From: Chloroflexota bacterium
Lineage (GTDB): Bacteria; Chloroflexota; Dehalococcoidia; SM23-28-2; RBG-16-64-32
NCBI GenBank assembly: GCA_016190405.1
Contig: JACPQO010000033.1
Span: 1-7,437, forward strand
Direction of reading: 5' to 3'
DNA length: 7,437 nucleotides
A program made the translations under genes and the position numbers. Numbering within the stretch: the first letter of the stretch is position 1; each line of letters starts with the position of its first letter. The notes under the pieces are model-generated. The model was not told where the DNA came from. It searched no databases and saw nothing but the letters and a program-made list of their open reading frames with translations. Below are positions 1 to 5,979 of this stretch, piece by piece.

Positions 1-2346
1 GCTCAGATCATCACCTTCGGCACCCTGGGGGCCAAGGCATCGCTTCGCGACGTCGGGCGCGCTCTGGGCATGACCTACGCCGACGTGGACCGGGTGGTGC
101 GGCTGGTGCCCAGCATGCCGGCCTCCTTCGGAGTCATGACCATCGAGAAGGCGCTCCAGGAGGGGGCCGAGCTGAGCCAGACGTACGAAGCGGACCCCAA
201 GATCGCCAAGCTCATCGATACGGCGCGGGCCCTGGAGGGGGTAGCGCGTCACGCCAGCACCCACGCCGCGGGGGTGGTCATCGCCCCGGAGCCGCTGGTG
301 AACTTCGTGCCCCTGCAACGTCCGTCGTCGGGAGACGAAGGCGGCCTGCCCACCACCCAGTACGCCATGAACGATGTGGCGGAGCTGGGGCTGCTCAAGA
401 TGGACTTCCTGGGGCTGACCAACCTGACCATCCTGGACACCGCCGTGCGGGTGATCCGCGAAGCCCGGGGCCAGGAGGTCGATCTCTCGGCGCTACCGGA
501 CGGCGACCCCAAGAGCTACGACATGCTGGCCCGCGGGGAGACGTTCGGCGTGTTCCAGTTGGAGTCGGGCGGCATGAGGCGCTACGTCCAGGAGCTGAAG
601 CCGACCTCGGTCAAGGACCTGGCGGCGATGGTGGCGCTGTACCGGCCGGGGCCCATGCAGCATATCCCCACCTATATCCGGGCCAAGCACGGGCTGGAGG
701 CGATCCACTACCCACACGCGGACCTGGCCGAGATCCTGGACGAGACGTACGGGGTCATCGTCTACCAGGACCAGGTGCTGCTCATCGCGCAGCGGTTCGC
801 CGGCTACTCCCTGGGCCAAGCGGACGTGATGCGCAAGGCGATGGGCAAGAAGGTCCGCTCCATCATGCGGGCGGAGGAGAAGCGGTTCCTGGGAGGGGCC
901 CTGAAGAAGGGATATGGCCAGGCCGAGGCGAAAGCGATCTTCGACCTCATCGAGCCTTTCGCGGGGTATGCTTTCAATAAGGCGCACGCCGTCTCCTACG
1001 GGACCATCGCTTATCAGACCGCGTACCTGAAGGCGAACTACCCCGACGAGTACATGACGGCCGTGTTCATGATGGCCGGGAACCACCCGGCGGGAGCCGC
1101 CGAGCGGGTGGCCGAGGCCTACGCCGAGTGCGTGCGGCTGGGCATCCGGGTGCTGCCGCCGGACGTGAACCACAGCGGCGTCAACTTCGCGCTGGAGGGC
1201 CAGCCAGGCGGGACGAAGGCGATCCGCTTCGGGCTGGCCAACGTCAAGAACGTGGGCGAAGGCCTGGCGGAAGGCATCATCGAGGCCCGCGAGGCAGGAG
1301 GCCCGTTCACCGCCTTGGAGGAGTTCTTCGAGCGGGTGAACGGTCGGCACCTGAACAAGCGGGCGCTGGAGAGCCTGGCCAAGGCCGGCGCCTTCGACGC
1401 CCTGGCCGAGCGGGGCGCGCTGCTGGCCAGCCTGGACCGGCTCATCGCCTACGGGCAGCGCGTCCAAAAGCAGCGGGAGTCGGGGCAGGCGTCGCTGTTT
1501 GATGCGGCAGGAGCCGGTGGGAGCCTGATGGGCGGGATCGAGCTGGAGAGGACGCGCGAGACGGCGCAGCGACAGAAGCTCGCCTGGGAGAAGGAGCTGC
1601 TGGGGATATACGTATCGGAGCACCCCTTCGCGCGGGCGGCCGAGGAGCTACGCCCGCACCTGAGCTGCGGCCTCATCGAGGTCAGCGCCGACCTGGCCAA
1701 CCGCGACCTGCTGGTGGGCGGGATAGTAACGGGCATGCGCTCGCTGACGACGCGGGACGGCCGCTCGTTCCTGGCGGCGGAGCTGGAGGACCTGACGGGG
1801 AGCCTGGAGGTGACCGTCTGGCCCGAGACGCTGGAGCAGACGCGCGACCTGTGGGAGCGCGGCAACCTGGTGGTGGCCAGCGTGCGCGTGCGGGCCCGAG
1901 ACGAGCGGCTCCAGGTGTCGGTGCAGAAGGCGGTGGTGTACGGGGAGGGGGAGTTCGATCCGAAGGTGGTGGCGGTGGAGAGCGGGGGGAACGGGTGGCG
2001 CAAGGGAGGAACGAGAAAGGAAGGAACAAGGAACAAGGAACAAGGAACAAGGCCCCTCCCCCCACCAGCAGCCGAACCTCGGACTCCAAGCCCCGAACCT
2101 CGAACCCTCGACGGCCCCCTGCGCGTCGTGCTGGAGGAGACGGAGGACCAGGAAGGTGATCAGGAGCGGCTGCGGGCGCTGGTTAACGCCCTGCGCGACT
2201 TCTCGGGCGAGGACGAGGTGCGGCTATCGGTCCGGCAGCGGGACGGCGAGGAGGTGGAGCTGGAGCTGCCGCGGGCGCGGCAGTGCCCGGAGCTGGCCCA
2301 GCGGCTGGGGGAGATCGTGGGGGACTGGGGGCGGGTTTGGGCGTAG
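1..2346 (+). CDS. dnaE: DNA polymerase III alpha subunit, C-terminal ~780 residues (5' end outside window)
   Basis: This is the catalytic subunit of the replicative DNA polymerase III. The frame is open from base 1 (AQIITFGTLGAKASLRDVGRAL precedes the first ATG at 70), so that ATG is internal. Visible landmarks in order are: the RHASTHAAGVVIAP block; KMDFLGL, whose Asp (codon 403-405) matches the third catalytic Asp of C-family polymerases; the VIVYQDQVLLIAQ and YAFNKAHAVSYG fingers blocks; a helix-hairpin-helix region (RFGLANVKNVGEGLAEG, about 1228-1270); a QASLF beta-clamp-binding peptide (1486-1500); and an OB-fold (about 1700-1940, LLVGGIVTGMRSL onward). A low-complexity linker (about 1940-2115) follows, then a final alpha/beta domain ending in GRVWA at the TAG at 2344. 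The N-terminal PHP domain and first two catalytic aspartates lie upstream. The linker is odd because it is largely made of 7-nt repeats. The identification is very secure. Confidence 0.97.
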   Translation, partial: AQIITFGTLGAKASLRDVGRALGMTYADVDRVVRLVPSMPASFGVMTIEKALQEGAELSQTYEADPKIAKLIDTARALEGVARHASTHAAGVVIAPEPLVNFVPLQRPSSGDEGGLPTTQYAMNDVAELGLLKMDFLGLTNLTILDTAVRVIREARGQEVDLSALPDGDPKSYDMLARGETFGVFQLESGGMRRYVQELKPTSVKDLAAMVALYRPGPMQHIPTYIRAKHGLEAIHYPHADLAEILDETYGVIVYQDQVLLIAQRFAGYSLGQADVMRKAMGKKVRSIMRAEEKRFLGGALKKGYGQAEAKAIFDLIEPFAGYAFNKAHAVSYGTIAYQTAYLKANYPDEYMTAVFMMAGNHPAGAAERVAEAYAECVRLGIRVLPPDVNHSGVNFALEGQPGGTKAIRFGLANVKNVGEGLAEGIIEAREAGGPFTALEEFFERVNGRHLNKRALESLAKAGAFDALAERGALLASLDRLIAYGQRVQKQRESGQASLFDAAGAGGSLMGGIELERTRETAQRQKLAWEKELLGIYVSEHPFARAAEELRPHLSCGLIEVSADLANRDLLVGGIVTGMRSLTTRDGRSFLAAELEDLTGSLEVTVWPETLEQTRDLWERGNLVVASVRVRARDERLQVSVQKAVVYGEGEFDPKVVAVESGGNGWRKGGTRKEGTRNKEQGTRPLPPPAAEPRTPSPEPRTLDGPLRVVLEETEDQEGDQERLRALVNALRDFSGEDEVRLSVRQRDGEEVELELPRARQCPELAQRLGEIVGDWGRVWA
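2023..2050 (+). repeat. Heptamer array, 4 x GGAACAA, inside dnaE
   Basis: Four exact tandem copies of GGAACAA occupy 28 bp, with degenerate units just upstream (GGAACGA at 2008-2014). The array lies in the variable linker between the OB-fold and the C-terminal domain of DnaE. Because the unit is 7 nt, it encodes the same cyclic heptapeptide G-T-R-N-K-E-Q in every forward frame and contains no stop. Confidence 0.95.
2074..2108 (+). repeat. Second heptamer array, GAACCTC-type, inside dnaE
   Basis: Five consecutive 7-nt units are visible: GAACCTC, GGACTCC, AAGCCCC, GAACCTC, GAACCCT. Two are identical and the others diverged. The array is read in frame as the AEPRTPSPEPRTLDG linker segment. Its complement (GAGGTTC) resembles the GGAGGTT array at 5813-5850, so both probably belong to one repeat class in opposite orientation. 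Confidence 0.75.
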
Positions 2347-2355
2347 AGATCGCAA

Positions 2356-2363
2356 AAGGAGGT
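2356..2363 (+). promoter_or_regulatory. Strong Shine-Dalgarno for the 83-aa ORF
   Basis: AAGGAGGT, a full anti-16S complement, lies 10 nt after the dnaE stop and 5-6 nt before the ATG at 2369. It decides the start of the small gene over the longer open frame, which overlaps dnaE. Confidence 0.9.
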
Positions 2364-2368
2364 CTGCC

Positions 2369-2620
2369 ATGGAGCTAGGACTCTCACGAGAAGAGCTTCT
2401 GGAGGAGTGGAACAAGGCGGCCCAGTCAGCGACCCCTGAGGGCCAAGCCACCGCGAGAGCCGCTCTGAAGGCGGGCGATAAAGTGCCCACCATGAAGGGT
2501 GAGGGACCTCTCGATGATTTGCAGCTCACGATAGTATCGTTCGTGAACAATGTGGTTAGGCTCAACAACCGACGGATGCAGGAACAACTCAAAAAGGCTG
2601 GCCTCAAGCTCGATAATTGA
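2369..2620 (+). CDS. Hypothetical small protein, 83 aa
   Basis: I do not recognise this protein. The start is fixed by the AAGGAGGT at 2356-2363. The open frame runs further upstream, but that part lies inside dnaE in another frame and is rejected. The protein is soluble, charged and predicted mostly helical: an N-terminal helix (SREELLEEWNKAAQ), a variable middle with GDKVPTMKGEGP, and a long amphipathic C-terminal helix (LDDLQLTIVSFVNNVVRLNN onward to about residue 78). There is no signal peptide, no cysteine and no helix-turn-helix that I can identify. It begins 22 nt after dnaE and so may be cotranscribed with it. Its codon use, with more A/T at third positions, resembles the methyltransferase and restriction genes downstream more than dnaE. 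It could therefore be an accessory protein of that cassette, but its position also fits a dnaE passenger. That it is a gene is well supported; its function is unknown. Confidence 0.75.
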   Translation: MELGLSREELLEEWNKAAQSATPEGQATARAALKAGDKVPTMKGEGPLDDLQLTIVSFVNNVVRLNNRRMQEQLKKAGLKLDN

Positions 2621-2629
2621 CGAGATGGC

Positions 2630-2658
2630 TTGACAATTACACGGAACCGTGTAATACT
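2630..2658 (+). promoter_or_regulatory. Sigma70-like promoter of the methyltransferase
   Basis: A perfect -35 TTGACA (2630-2635) is followed after 17 nt by AATACT (2653-2658, four of six matches to TATAAT). An alternative -10, TAATAC, gives a 16-nt spacer. Transcription would start near 2664-2666, immediately before the ATG at 2667. The spacer is occupied by the palindrome at 2636-2655, which overlaps the -10. Confidence 0.75.
2636..2655. promoter_or_regulatory. Perfect 9+2+9 palindrome, putative repressor operator
   Basis: ATTACACGG-AA-CCGTGTAAT is a perfect inverted repeat with 9-bp arms and a 2-bp centre. It fills the spacer between -35 and -10 and covers the first bases of the -10. A dimeric protein bound here would block RNA polymerase. 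The geometry resembles TetR-type operators. It does not resemble the classical GACT/AGTC boxes of restriction-modification controller (C) proteins. No obvious repressor gene lies in the window. Confidence 0.7.
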
Positions 2659-2666
2659 TAGGACAA

Positions 2667-3632
2667 ATGTTTGAACAAGGCGCGCTGCTAACGCGGACGG
2701 ACCTGGCCGTTGGACGGGACGCCCTTGAGCAGGGCTCCACGGGTCCGTCGTACACAATCTACTGCGTTGACGCCTTCGAATGGCTGGCAAAGGCATCGCC
2801 CGACTCCGTCCACGCCGTTGTGACCGACCCACCCTATGGACTTGTTGAGTACACGGAAAAGGAGCTAACCAAGCTGAAGAACGGCCGGGGTGGCGTGTGG
2901 CGAATTCCACCGTCGTTTGACGGCCACAAGCGCCGGCCCCTCCCACGCTTCACGGTGCTAACCGATGAGAACAAGCTCGAACTGCGAATCTTCTTTGAAC
3001 GCTTTGCAAAAGGCCTGATCAGGGCGCTGGTGCCAGGAGGGCACGTCTTCATTGCCACAAACCCTCTCGTTTCCCATCTCGTCTACCAGCCCCTCATCTC
3101 GGCGGGCTTCGAGAAGCGAGGAGAGGTCATCCGGGTGGTCAGCACTCTGAGGGGTGGGGACAGACCGAAGAACGCTCATCGTGATTTCCCTGAGGTCTCT
3201 GTGATGCCCCGATCGTGTTGGGAGCCTTGGGGACTCTTTCGCAAGCCGTGTGCAGGACGCGTTCAGGATAACCTGCGCAAGTGGAAGACGGGAGCACTTC
3301 GGCGACCATCGCCAGCCGAGCCCTTCAAGGACTTAATCGAATCGCCGCCTGCCCGGGGACTTGAGCGCGCTCTGGCAGCACATCCGTCTCTAAAGCCCCA
3401 GCACTTCCTTAGACAGATCGTCCGGGCTTCGCTCCCGTTGGGTGAGGGGACGATACTGGACCCCTTCATGGGGTCGGGGTCGACTATTGCGGCCGCGACC
3501 GCATGTGGTCTGACCAGCATCGGCCTCGAGGTAAATCCTGAGTACTTCCGAATGGCCGCTTCAGCCATCCCCCGGTTGGCGGCATTGGCAGTGGGTAACG
3601 ACAGATCGAATGGCTCGGCCAGAGGACTTTGA
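2667..3632 (+). CDS. Beta-class site-specific DNA methyltransferase (probable N6-adenine)
   Basis: This is a SAM-dependent amino-methyltransferase of the modification half of a restriction-modification system, 321 aa. Motif IV, VVTDPPYG (D54-Y57), comes first; the variable target-recognition region follows; motif I, DPFMGSGS (265-272), comes near the C-terminus after the KPQHFLRQIVRASLPLGEGTILD motif X region, and E288 in GLEVNP is the likely SAM-ribose acid. This IV-TRD-X-I order defines the beta class. DPPY favours adenine-N6 over cytosine-N4 (usually SPPY), though not decisively. About 28 residues precede the core YTIYC strand. No other ATG, GTG or TTG occurs in frame before the core, so the start at 2667 stands despite lacking a well-spaced Shine-Dalgarno (only AGGA, 3 nt away). 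The promoter implies a nearly leaderless mRNA. The gene overlaps the putative nuclease by 23 bp. The recognition sequence cannot be told. Confidence 0.93.
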   Translation: MFEQGALLTRTDLAVGRDALEQGSTGPSYTIYCVDAFEWLAKASPDSVHAVVTDPPYGLVEYTEKELTKLKNGRGGVWRIPPSFDGHKRRPLPRFTVLTDENKLELRIFFERFAKGLIRALVPGGHVFIATNPLVSHLVYQPLISAGFEKRGEVIRVVSTLRGGDRPKNAHRDFPEVSVMPRSCWEPWGLFRKPCAGRVQDNLRKWKTGALRRPSPAEPFKDLIESPPARGLERALAAHPSLKPQHFLRQIVRASLPLGEGTILDPFMGSGSTIAAATACGLTSIGLEVNPEYFRMAASAIPRLAALAVGNDRSNGSARGL

Positions 3633-4218
3633 TCCCAGCGTTCCGCTTCCTGCCGGCCTGACTCTCACGGCTGTCCGTAGGGCCATCGAATACGTCGAGC
3701 GAGAGCTGACCGACCTGGTTGACATCTACCTCGAACAGGCAAACGTCTTCAGCGGTCTTGTCGGGATATATGGGGCCAAAGCCTTAGACGCCCACAGTGT
3801 GTACGAGAAGAGTCGCCACCTAGACATGGCGCAGCAGCGCTTCCCGGACCTCCGCAGGAAGGGGAGCGGGACTCATCCTTCTCCCAGCGAATGTCTTGAG
3901 TCTAAGGGCAGTAAGCGGCCCTGGGCATTGCAGTCCCACTACGACCATCCCGGCTGGTACATCATCTGGCGTTATCTGGTCGACCCTACTACGTCCCTTG
4001 AAACCGGCAAGCCGGTTGTCATCTGGCGGGTGGACGTAGTCTTTCTGGAGAAGGATGACTGGAAATACGAGGGGAGCACCGCTGGGATTGGCGGAGGCGG
4101 AAGGACCCATACGTTTGGCCTCAAGTACCCCGCTCAAAAGCTGAAGGGCAAGGCCGTCTACCATCGCCGCGACGTTAAGCTGGCGGGTGGCAAGGCGGTT
4201 CCTGCGAACGGCGATTAG
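3610..4218 (+). CDS. Putative Type II restriction endonuclease, PD-(D/E)XK-like, 202 aa
   Basis: The protein is not recognised by overall sequence. It is read as the cutting partner of the methyltransferase because it starts inside that gene (23-bp overlap, translational coupling likely), has a typical restriction enzyme size and carries a plausible nuclease signature. FPDL (P79, D80) is followed 17 residues later by LESKGS (E97, K99), matching the P-D...E-X-K metal site of PD-(D/E)XK nucleases. A helical N-terminal region (LTAVRRAIEYVERELTDLV) precedes it. A C-terminal beta-rich part (VVIWRVDVVFLEKDDW) and a glycine-rich loop (GIGGGGRTHTFG) follow. Many restriction enzymes diverge beyond recognition, so absence of a known family is expected. 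No strong Shine-Dalgarno is present. The stop TAG at 4216-4218 lies 12 nt from the end of the opposing gene. The role is inferred from context and motif; other DNA-binding accessory functions are possible. Confidence 0.65.
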   Translation: MARPEDFDPSVPLPAGLTLTAVRRAIEYVERELTDLVDIYLEQANVFSGLVGIYGAKALDAHSVYEKSRHLDMAQQRFPDLRRKGSGTHPSPSECLESKGSKRPWALQSHYDHPGWYIIWRYLVDPTTSLETGKPVVIWRVDVVFLEKDDWKYEGSTAGIGGGGRTHTFGLKYPAQKLKGKAVYHRRDVKLAGGKAVPANGD

Positions 4219-4233
4219 AGGCTAGCCCCTCTA
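4216..4233. terminator. Short symmetric hairpin between convergent genes (weak terminator candidate)
   Basis: TAGAGG (4216-4221) and CCTCTA (4228-4233) form a perfect 6-bp stem with a 6-nt loop. Each arm contains the TAG stop of one of the two convergent genes. There is no U-tract on either side, so intrinsic termination would be weak. Confidence 0.3.
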
Positions 4234-4731
4234 CCTCCTCGCCCCCTCCGCGCGCAGCAGCGCCGCCTTCATCTCCAGGCCGCCGCCGTAGCCGTGCAGC
4301 GAGCCGTCGCTGGCCACCACGCGGTGGCAGGGGACGACCAGCGGCAGCGGGTTCGTCGCCATGACCCGCCCCACGGCGCGCGCGCCGCGCAGGCTGCCCA
4401 CCTTCGCGGCCAGCCAGCCGTAGCTGCGGGTCTCGCCGGCCGGGATGCGCATCGCCTCCTCCAACACGGCGCGCCGGAAGCCGGACACGCCGTCCCAGTC
4501 GATCGCGAGGTCGGCCTGCCGTCCCGCGGCCAGGTCGCGGACCTGCCGGGGCAGGTCGCCCGCCTCCGCCTCAGACGCGGGTTCGGCGGCCCCGAGCTCC
4601 AGCACCTCGCGCAGAGCCTCGTCGCGGCTGGGCCGCGGCAGGGTGGTGGCGCGCAGGCCGCGCGGCGAGACCACCAGTCCCACCCAGCCGGCATCCGTTT
4701 CGCATAGGTGGAACTTCAGCGGTGTTGTCAT
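4231..4731 (-). CDS. ogt: Methylated-DNA--protein-cysteine S-methyltransferase (O6-alkylguanine-DNA alkyltransferase)
   Basis: This suicide repair protein transfers the alkyl group from O6-alkylguanine in DNA to its own cysteine, without cofactor, in the cytoplasm. At 166 aa it has the normal single-protein length of Ogt. The active site is VVPCHRVV with C135, H136 and R137. Other residues known from human AGT fall at a constant offset of 10: Y104 (RSYGWLA), R118 (the arginine finger in ARAVG), N127 (NP) and E162. The substrate-loop motif is GYGGGL (147-152). The N-terminal part (1-75) is the poorly conserved RNase H-like domain. The start ATG is supported by AAGGAGG at 4737-4743. The gene is convergent with the restriction gene and divergent from the M23 gene, and has its own promoter. 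No Ada-type DNA-binding domain is fused to it. Confidence 0.95.
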   Translation of the reverse strand: MTTPLKFHLCETDAGWVGLVVSPRGLRATTLPRPSRDEALREVLELGAAEPASEAEAGDLPRQVRDLAAGRQADLAIDWDGVSGFRRAVLEEAMRIPAGETRSYGWLAAKVGSLRGARAVGRVMATNPLPLVVPCHRVVASDGSLHGYGGGLEMKAALLRAEGARR

Positions 4732-4736
4732 GGCGG

Positions 4737-4743
4737 CCTCCTT
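4737..4743 (-). promoter_or_regulatory. Shine-Dalgarno of ogt
   Basis: On the minus strand AAGGAGG lies 5 nt upstream of the ATG (4731-4729), which fixes the start. Confidence 0.85.
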
Positions 4744-4775
4744 GCCTATGATCGAACGGTTGTACTGTTGCGGGC

Positions 4776-4784
4776 ATTATAGCA
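4776..4784 (-). promoter_or_regulatory. Extended -10 promoter of ogt
   Basis: On the minus strand the sequence is TGC-TATAAT, a perfect -10 hexamer with the TGn extension. No good -35 is visible 16-18 nt upstream, as is usual for extended -10 promoters. Transcription would start near 4769, giving a leader of about 38 nt that includes the Shine-Dalgarno. Confidence 0.65.
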
Positions 4785-4834
4785 CCGGTCTGGCCCCTGG
4801 AACAGAGCGGCGATAAGATGGGGCTCGAACCCCG

Positions 4835-5806
4835 ATGCGATACTTGATCGTGGCGGCGTGCGTCCTTCTGCTGACGGCCTGCGGCGGCGGCTCGGCGTCC
4901 GGGCCCGAGGAGTCGCCGCAGCTGATCGTGCTCCCGTTCCAGACCACATCGCCTGCAGCTTCGAGGACGGCGACGCCCAGCGCCACGCCCAGCTCGACGC
5001 CCTCGCCCACAGCGACGGCGGCCCCGACGCTCGATGTCTCCGGCAGCTTCCCGCAGCAGGGCGGCTTCCTGCTGGTGCGCCTGCTGAACCCGCCGGCGGG
5101 CCTGAATGAGGCCACCCTCTACTTCGCCGGCGCCTCTTACTCGATGCTGCCGGAGGGCGAGCACTGGTACGCCGTCGTCGGCCTGGCGACGGACTTCGCG
5201 CCGGGGGACTACACGGTGGACATAGCGGCGCCCCTGGCCGATCTGGCTTCGGCCAGCGTAACCATCGCGCCCGGCGGCTTCCAGTACGAGTCGTTGGAGC
5301 TGCCGCCGTCGAGCATCGACCTGCTGGCGGACACGGTGGCGGTGGAGGCGGAGAGGCAGACGCTGGCGCAGGTGTATGCGGGGTTCACGCCGCAGAGGCT
5401 CTGGTCCGGCGCCTGGCTCATCCCGGCGGCGGGGGCCATCACCGACCCCTTCGGCCTACAGCGGTCGATAAACGGTGGCCCCTATTACCCGCACTCGGGG
5501 ACGGACATCGCGGCGGAGAAGGGGACGCCGGTGGTGGCGGCGGCGGCGGGCACGGTTGCGCTGGCCAGGGCCCTGTACCTGTACGGGAATGCGGTCGTCA
5601 TCGACCACGGGGCGGGCGTCTTCACCGCCTACAACCATATGGACAGCATCGCCGTGAGCGAGGGCCAAACGGTGGCCGCCGGCGACGTGCTCGGCTATAT
5701 GGGCGAGACGGGGTTCGTTAACGGCCCGCACCTGCACTGGGAGGCGATAGTCCGCGGCGTGCGGATCGACCCCACGTTGTGGACATACGGCCCGGTGGAG
5801 CCGTAG
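4835..5806 (+). CDS. Lipoprotein M23-family (LytM-type) zinc metallopeptidase
   Basis: This is a predicted membrane-anchored cell-wall peptidase or amidase-type regulator, 323 aa. Residues 1-16 form a lipoprotein signal peptide with lipobox LTAC (C16), followed by a Gly/Ser stretch. Residues 38-66 are a Thr/Ser/Pro-rich flexible linker. Residues 67-185 form a beta-rich N-domain that may position the enzyme. Residues 190-316 are the M23 domain. The zinc ligands are H220 and D224 (PHSGTD) and H301 of the GPHLHW motif; H299 and H268 (YNHM) match the catalytic histidines. All five are present, so the enzyme should be active rather than a degenerate LytM regulator. The start follows from the signal peptide, although no clear Shine-Dalgarno precedes it. 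Signal peptide, lipobox and linker place it outside the cytoplasmic membrane. It stands alone: divergent from ogt and convergent with rsmE. Confidence 0.93.
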   Translation: MRYLIVAACVLLLTACGGGSASGPEESPQLIVLPFQTTSPAASRTATPSATPSSTPSPTATAAPTLDVSGSFPQQGGFLLVRLLNPPAGLNEATLYFAGASYSMLPEGEHWYAVVGLATDFAPGDYTVDIAAPLADLASASVTIAPGGFQYESLELPPSSIDLLADTVAVEAERQTLAQVYAGFTPQRLWSGAWLIPAAGAITDPFGLQRSINGGPYYPHSGTDIAAEKGTPVVAAAAGTVALARALYLYGNAVVIDHGAGVFTAYNHMDSIAVSEGQTVAAGDVLGYMGETGFVNGPHLHWEAIVRGVRIDPTLWTYGPVEP

Positions 5807-5812
5807 CAGGCC

Positions 5813-5850
5813 GGAGGTTGGAGGTTGGAGGTTGGAGGTTGGAGGTTGGA
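5813..5850 (+). repeat. Heptamer array, 5 x GGAGGTT plus GGA
   Basis: Five exact tandem GGAGGTT units (5813-5847) and a partial sixth begin 7 nt after the stop of the M23 gene. They are noncoding here. The unit resembles the complement of the GAACCTC units inside dnaE. Confidence 0.97.
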
Positions 5851-5873
5851 CCCCCTGCCACCCCGCTGTTTGG

Positions 5874-5972
5874 CCGCAGATTGACGCAGATGGGCGCAGA
5901 TCAAATGCCCCGCGCCACCTATGTTCGGGGCTGGGTTGGGAGGTCAATCTGTGATCCATCTGTGTCTATCCG
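5874..5972. repeat. Imperfect inverted-repeat element with CGCAGAT-type units
   Basis: The left arm (5874-5904) carries three CGCAGAT units (CCGCAGAT, GACGCAGAT, GGCGCAGAT). The right arm (5942-5972) carries the related units in inverse form (CAATCTGTG, CCATCTGTG). Nested between them is a perfect 6-bp stem, GCCCCG (5907-5912) with CGGGGC (5926-5931). The whole can fold as one long imperfect hairpin in the gap between the convergent M23 gene and rsmE, where it could also hinder read-through. It looks like an interspersed repeat rather than unique sequence. Confidence 0.7.
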
Positions 5973-5979
5973 TTGCCCA

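Noticed and set aside
493..1623. Long minus-strand open frame antisense to dnaE (376 codons)
   Set aside because: It is a shadow of the GC-rich dnaE codons; the translation is Leu/Arg/Gln/His-rich without domain features, and dnaE itself is conserved throughout.
2156..2368. N-terminal extension of the 83-aa ORF into dnaE
   Set aside because: The upstream part is out of frame with dnaE and Arg-rich, while a full Shine-Dalgarno is correctly placed before the ATG at 2369.
2636..2655. Palindrome as intrinsic terminator of the 83-aa gene
   Set aside because: It has no U-tract and lies exactly between -35 and -10 hexamers, so an operator is the better reading.
4820..4833. On the minus strand this reads GGGGTTCGAGCCCC, a perfect tRNA T-arm, suggesting a tRNA or attachment site remnant
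   Set aside because: No acceptor, D or anticodon arms can be formed in the adjacent sequence, which is the signal peptide coding region of the M23 gene; a chance match.
4742..4834. Promoter for the M23 gene on the plus strand
   Set aside because: TTGTAC at 4760 and TATAGC at 4778 are only 12 nt apart, and no properly spaced pair was found; the good hexamer there belongs to the minus-strand ogt promoter.
5813..5850. CRISPR-like array
   Set aside because: The repeats are head-to-tail 7-mers without spacers, so this is a simple tandem array.
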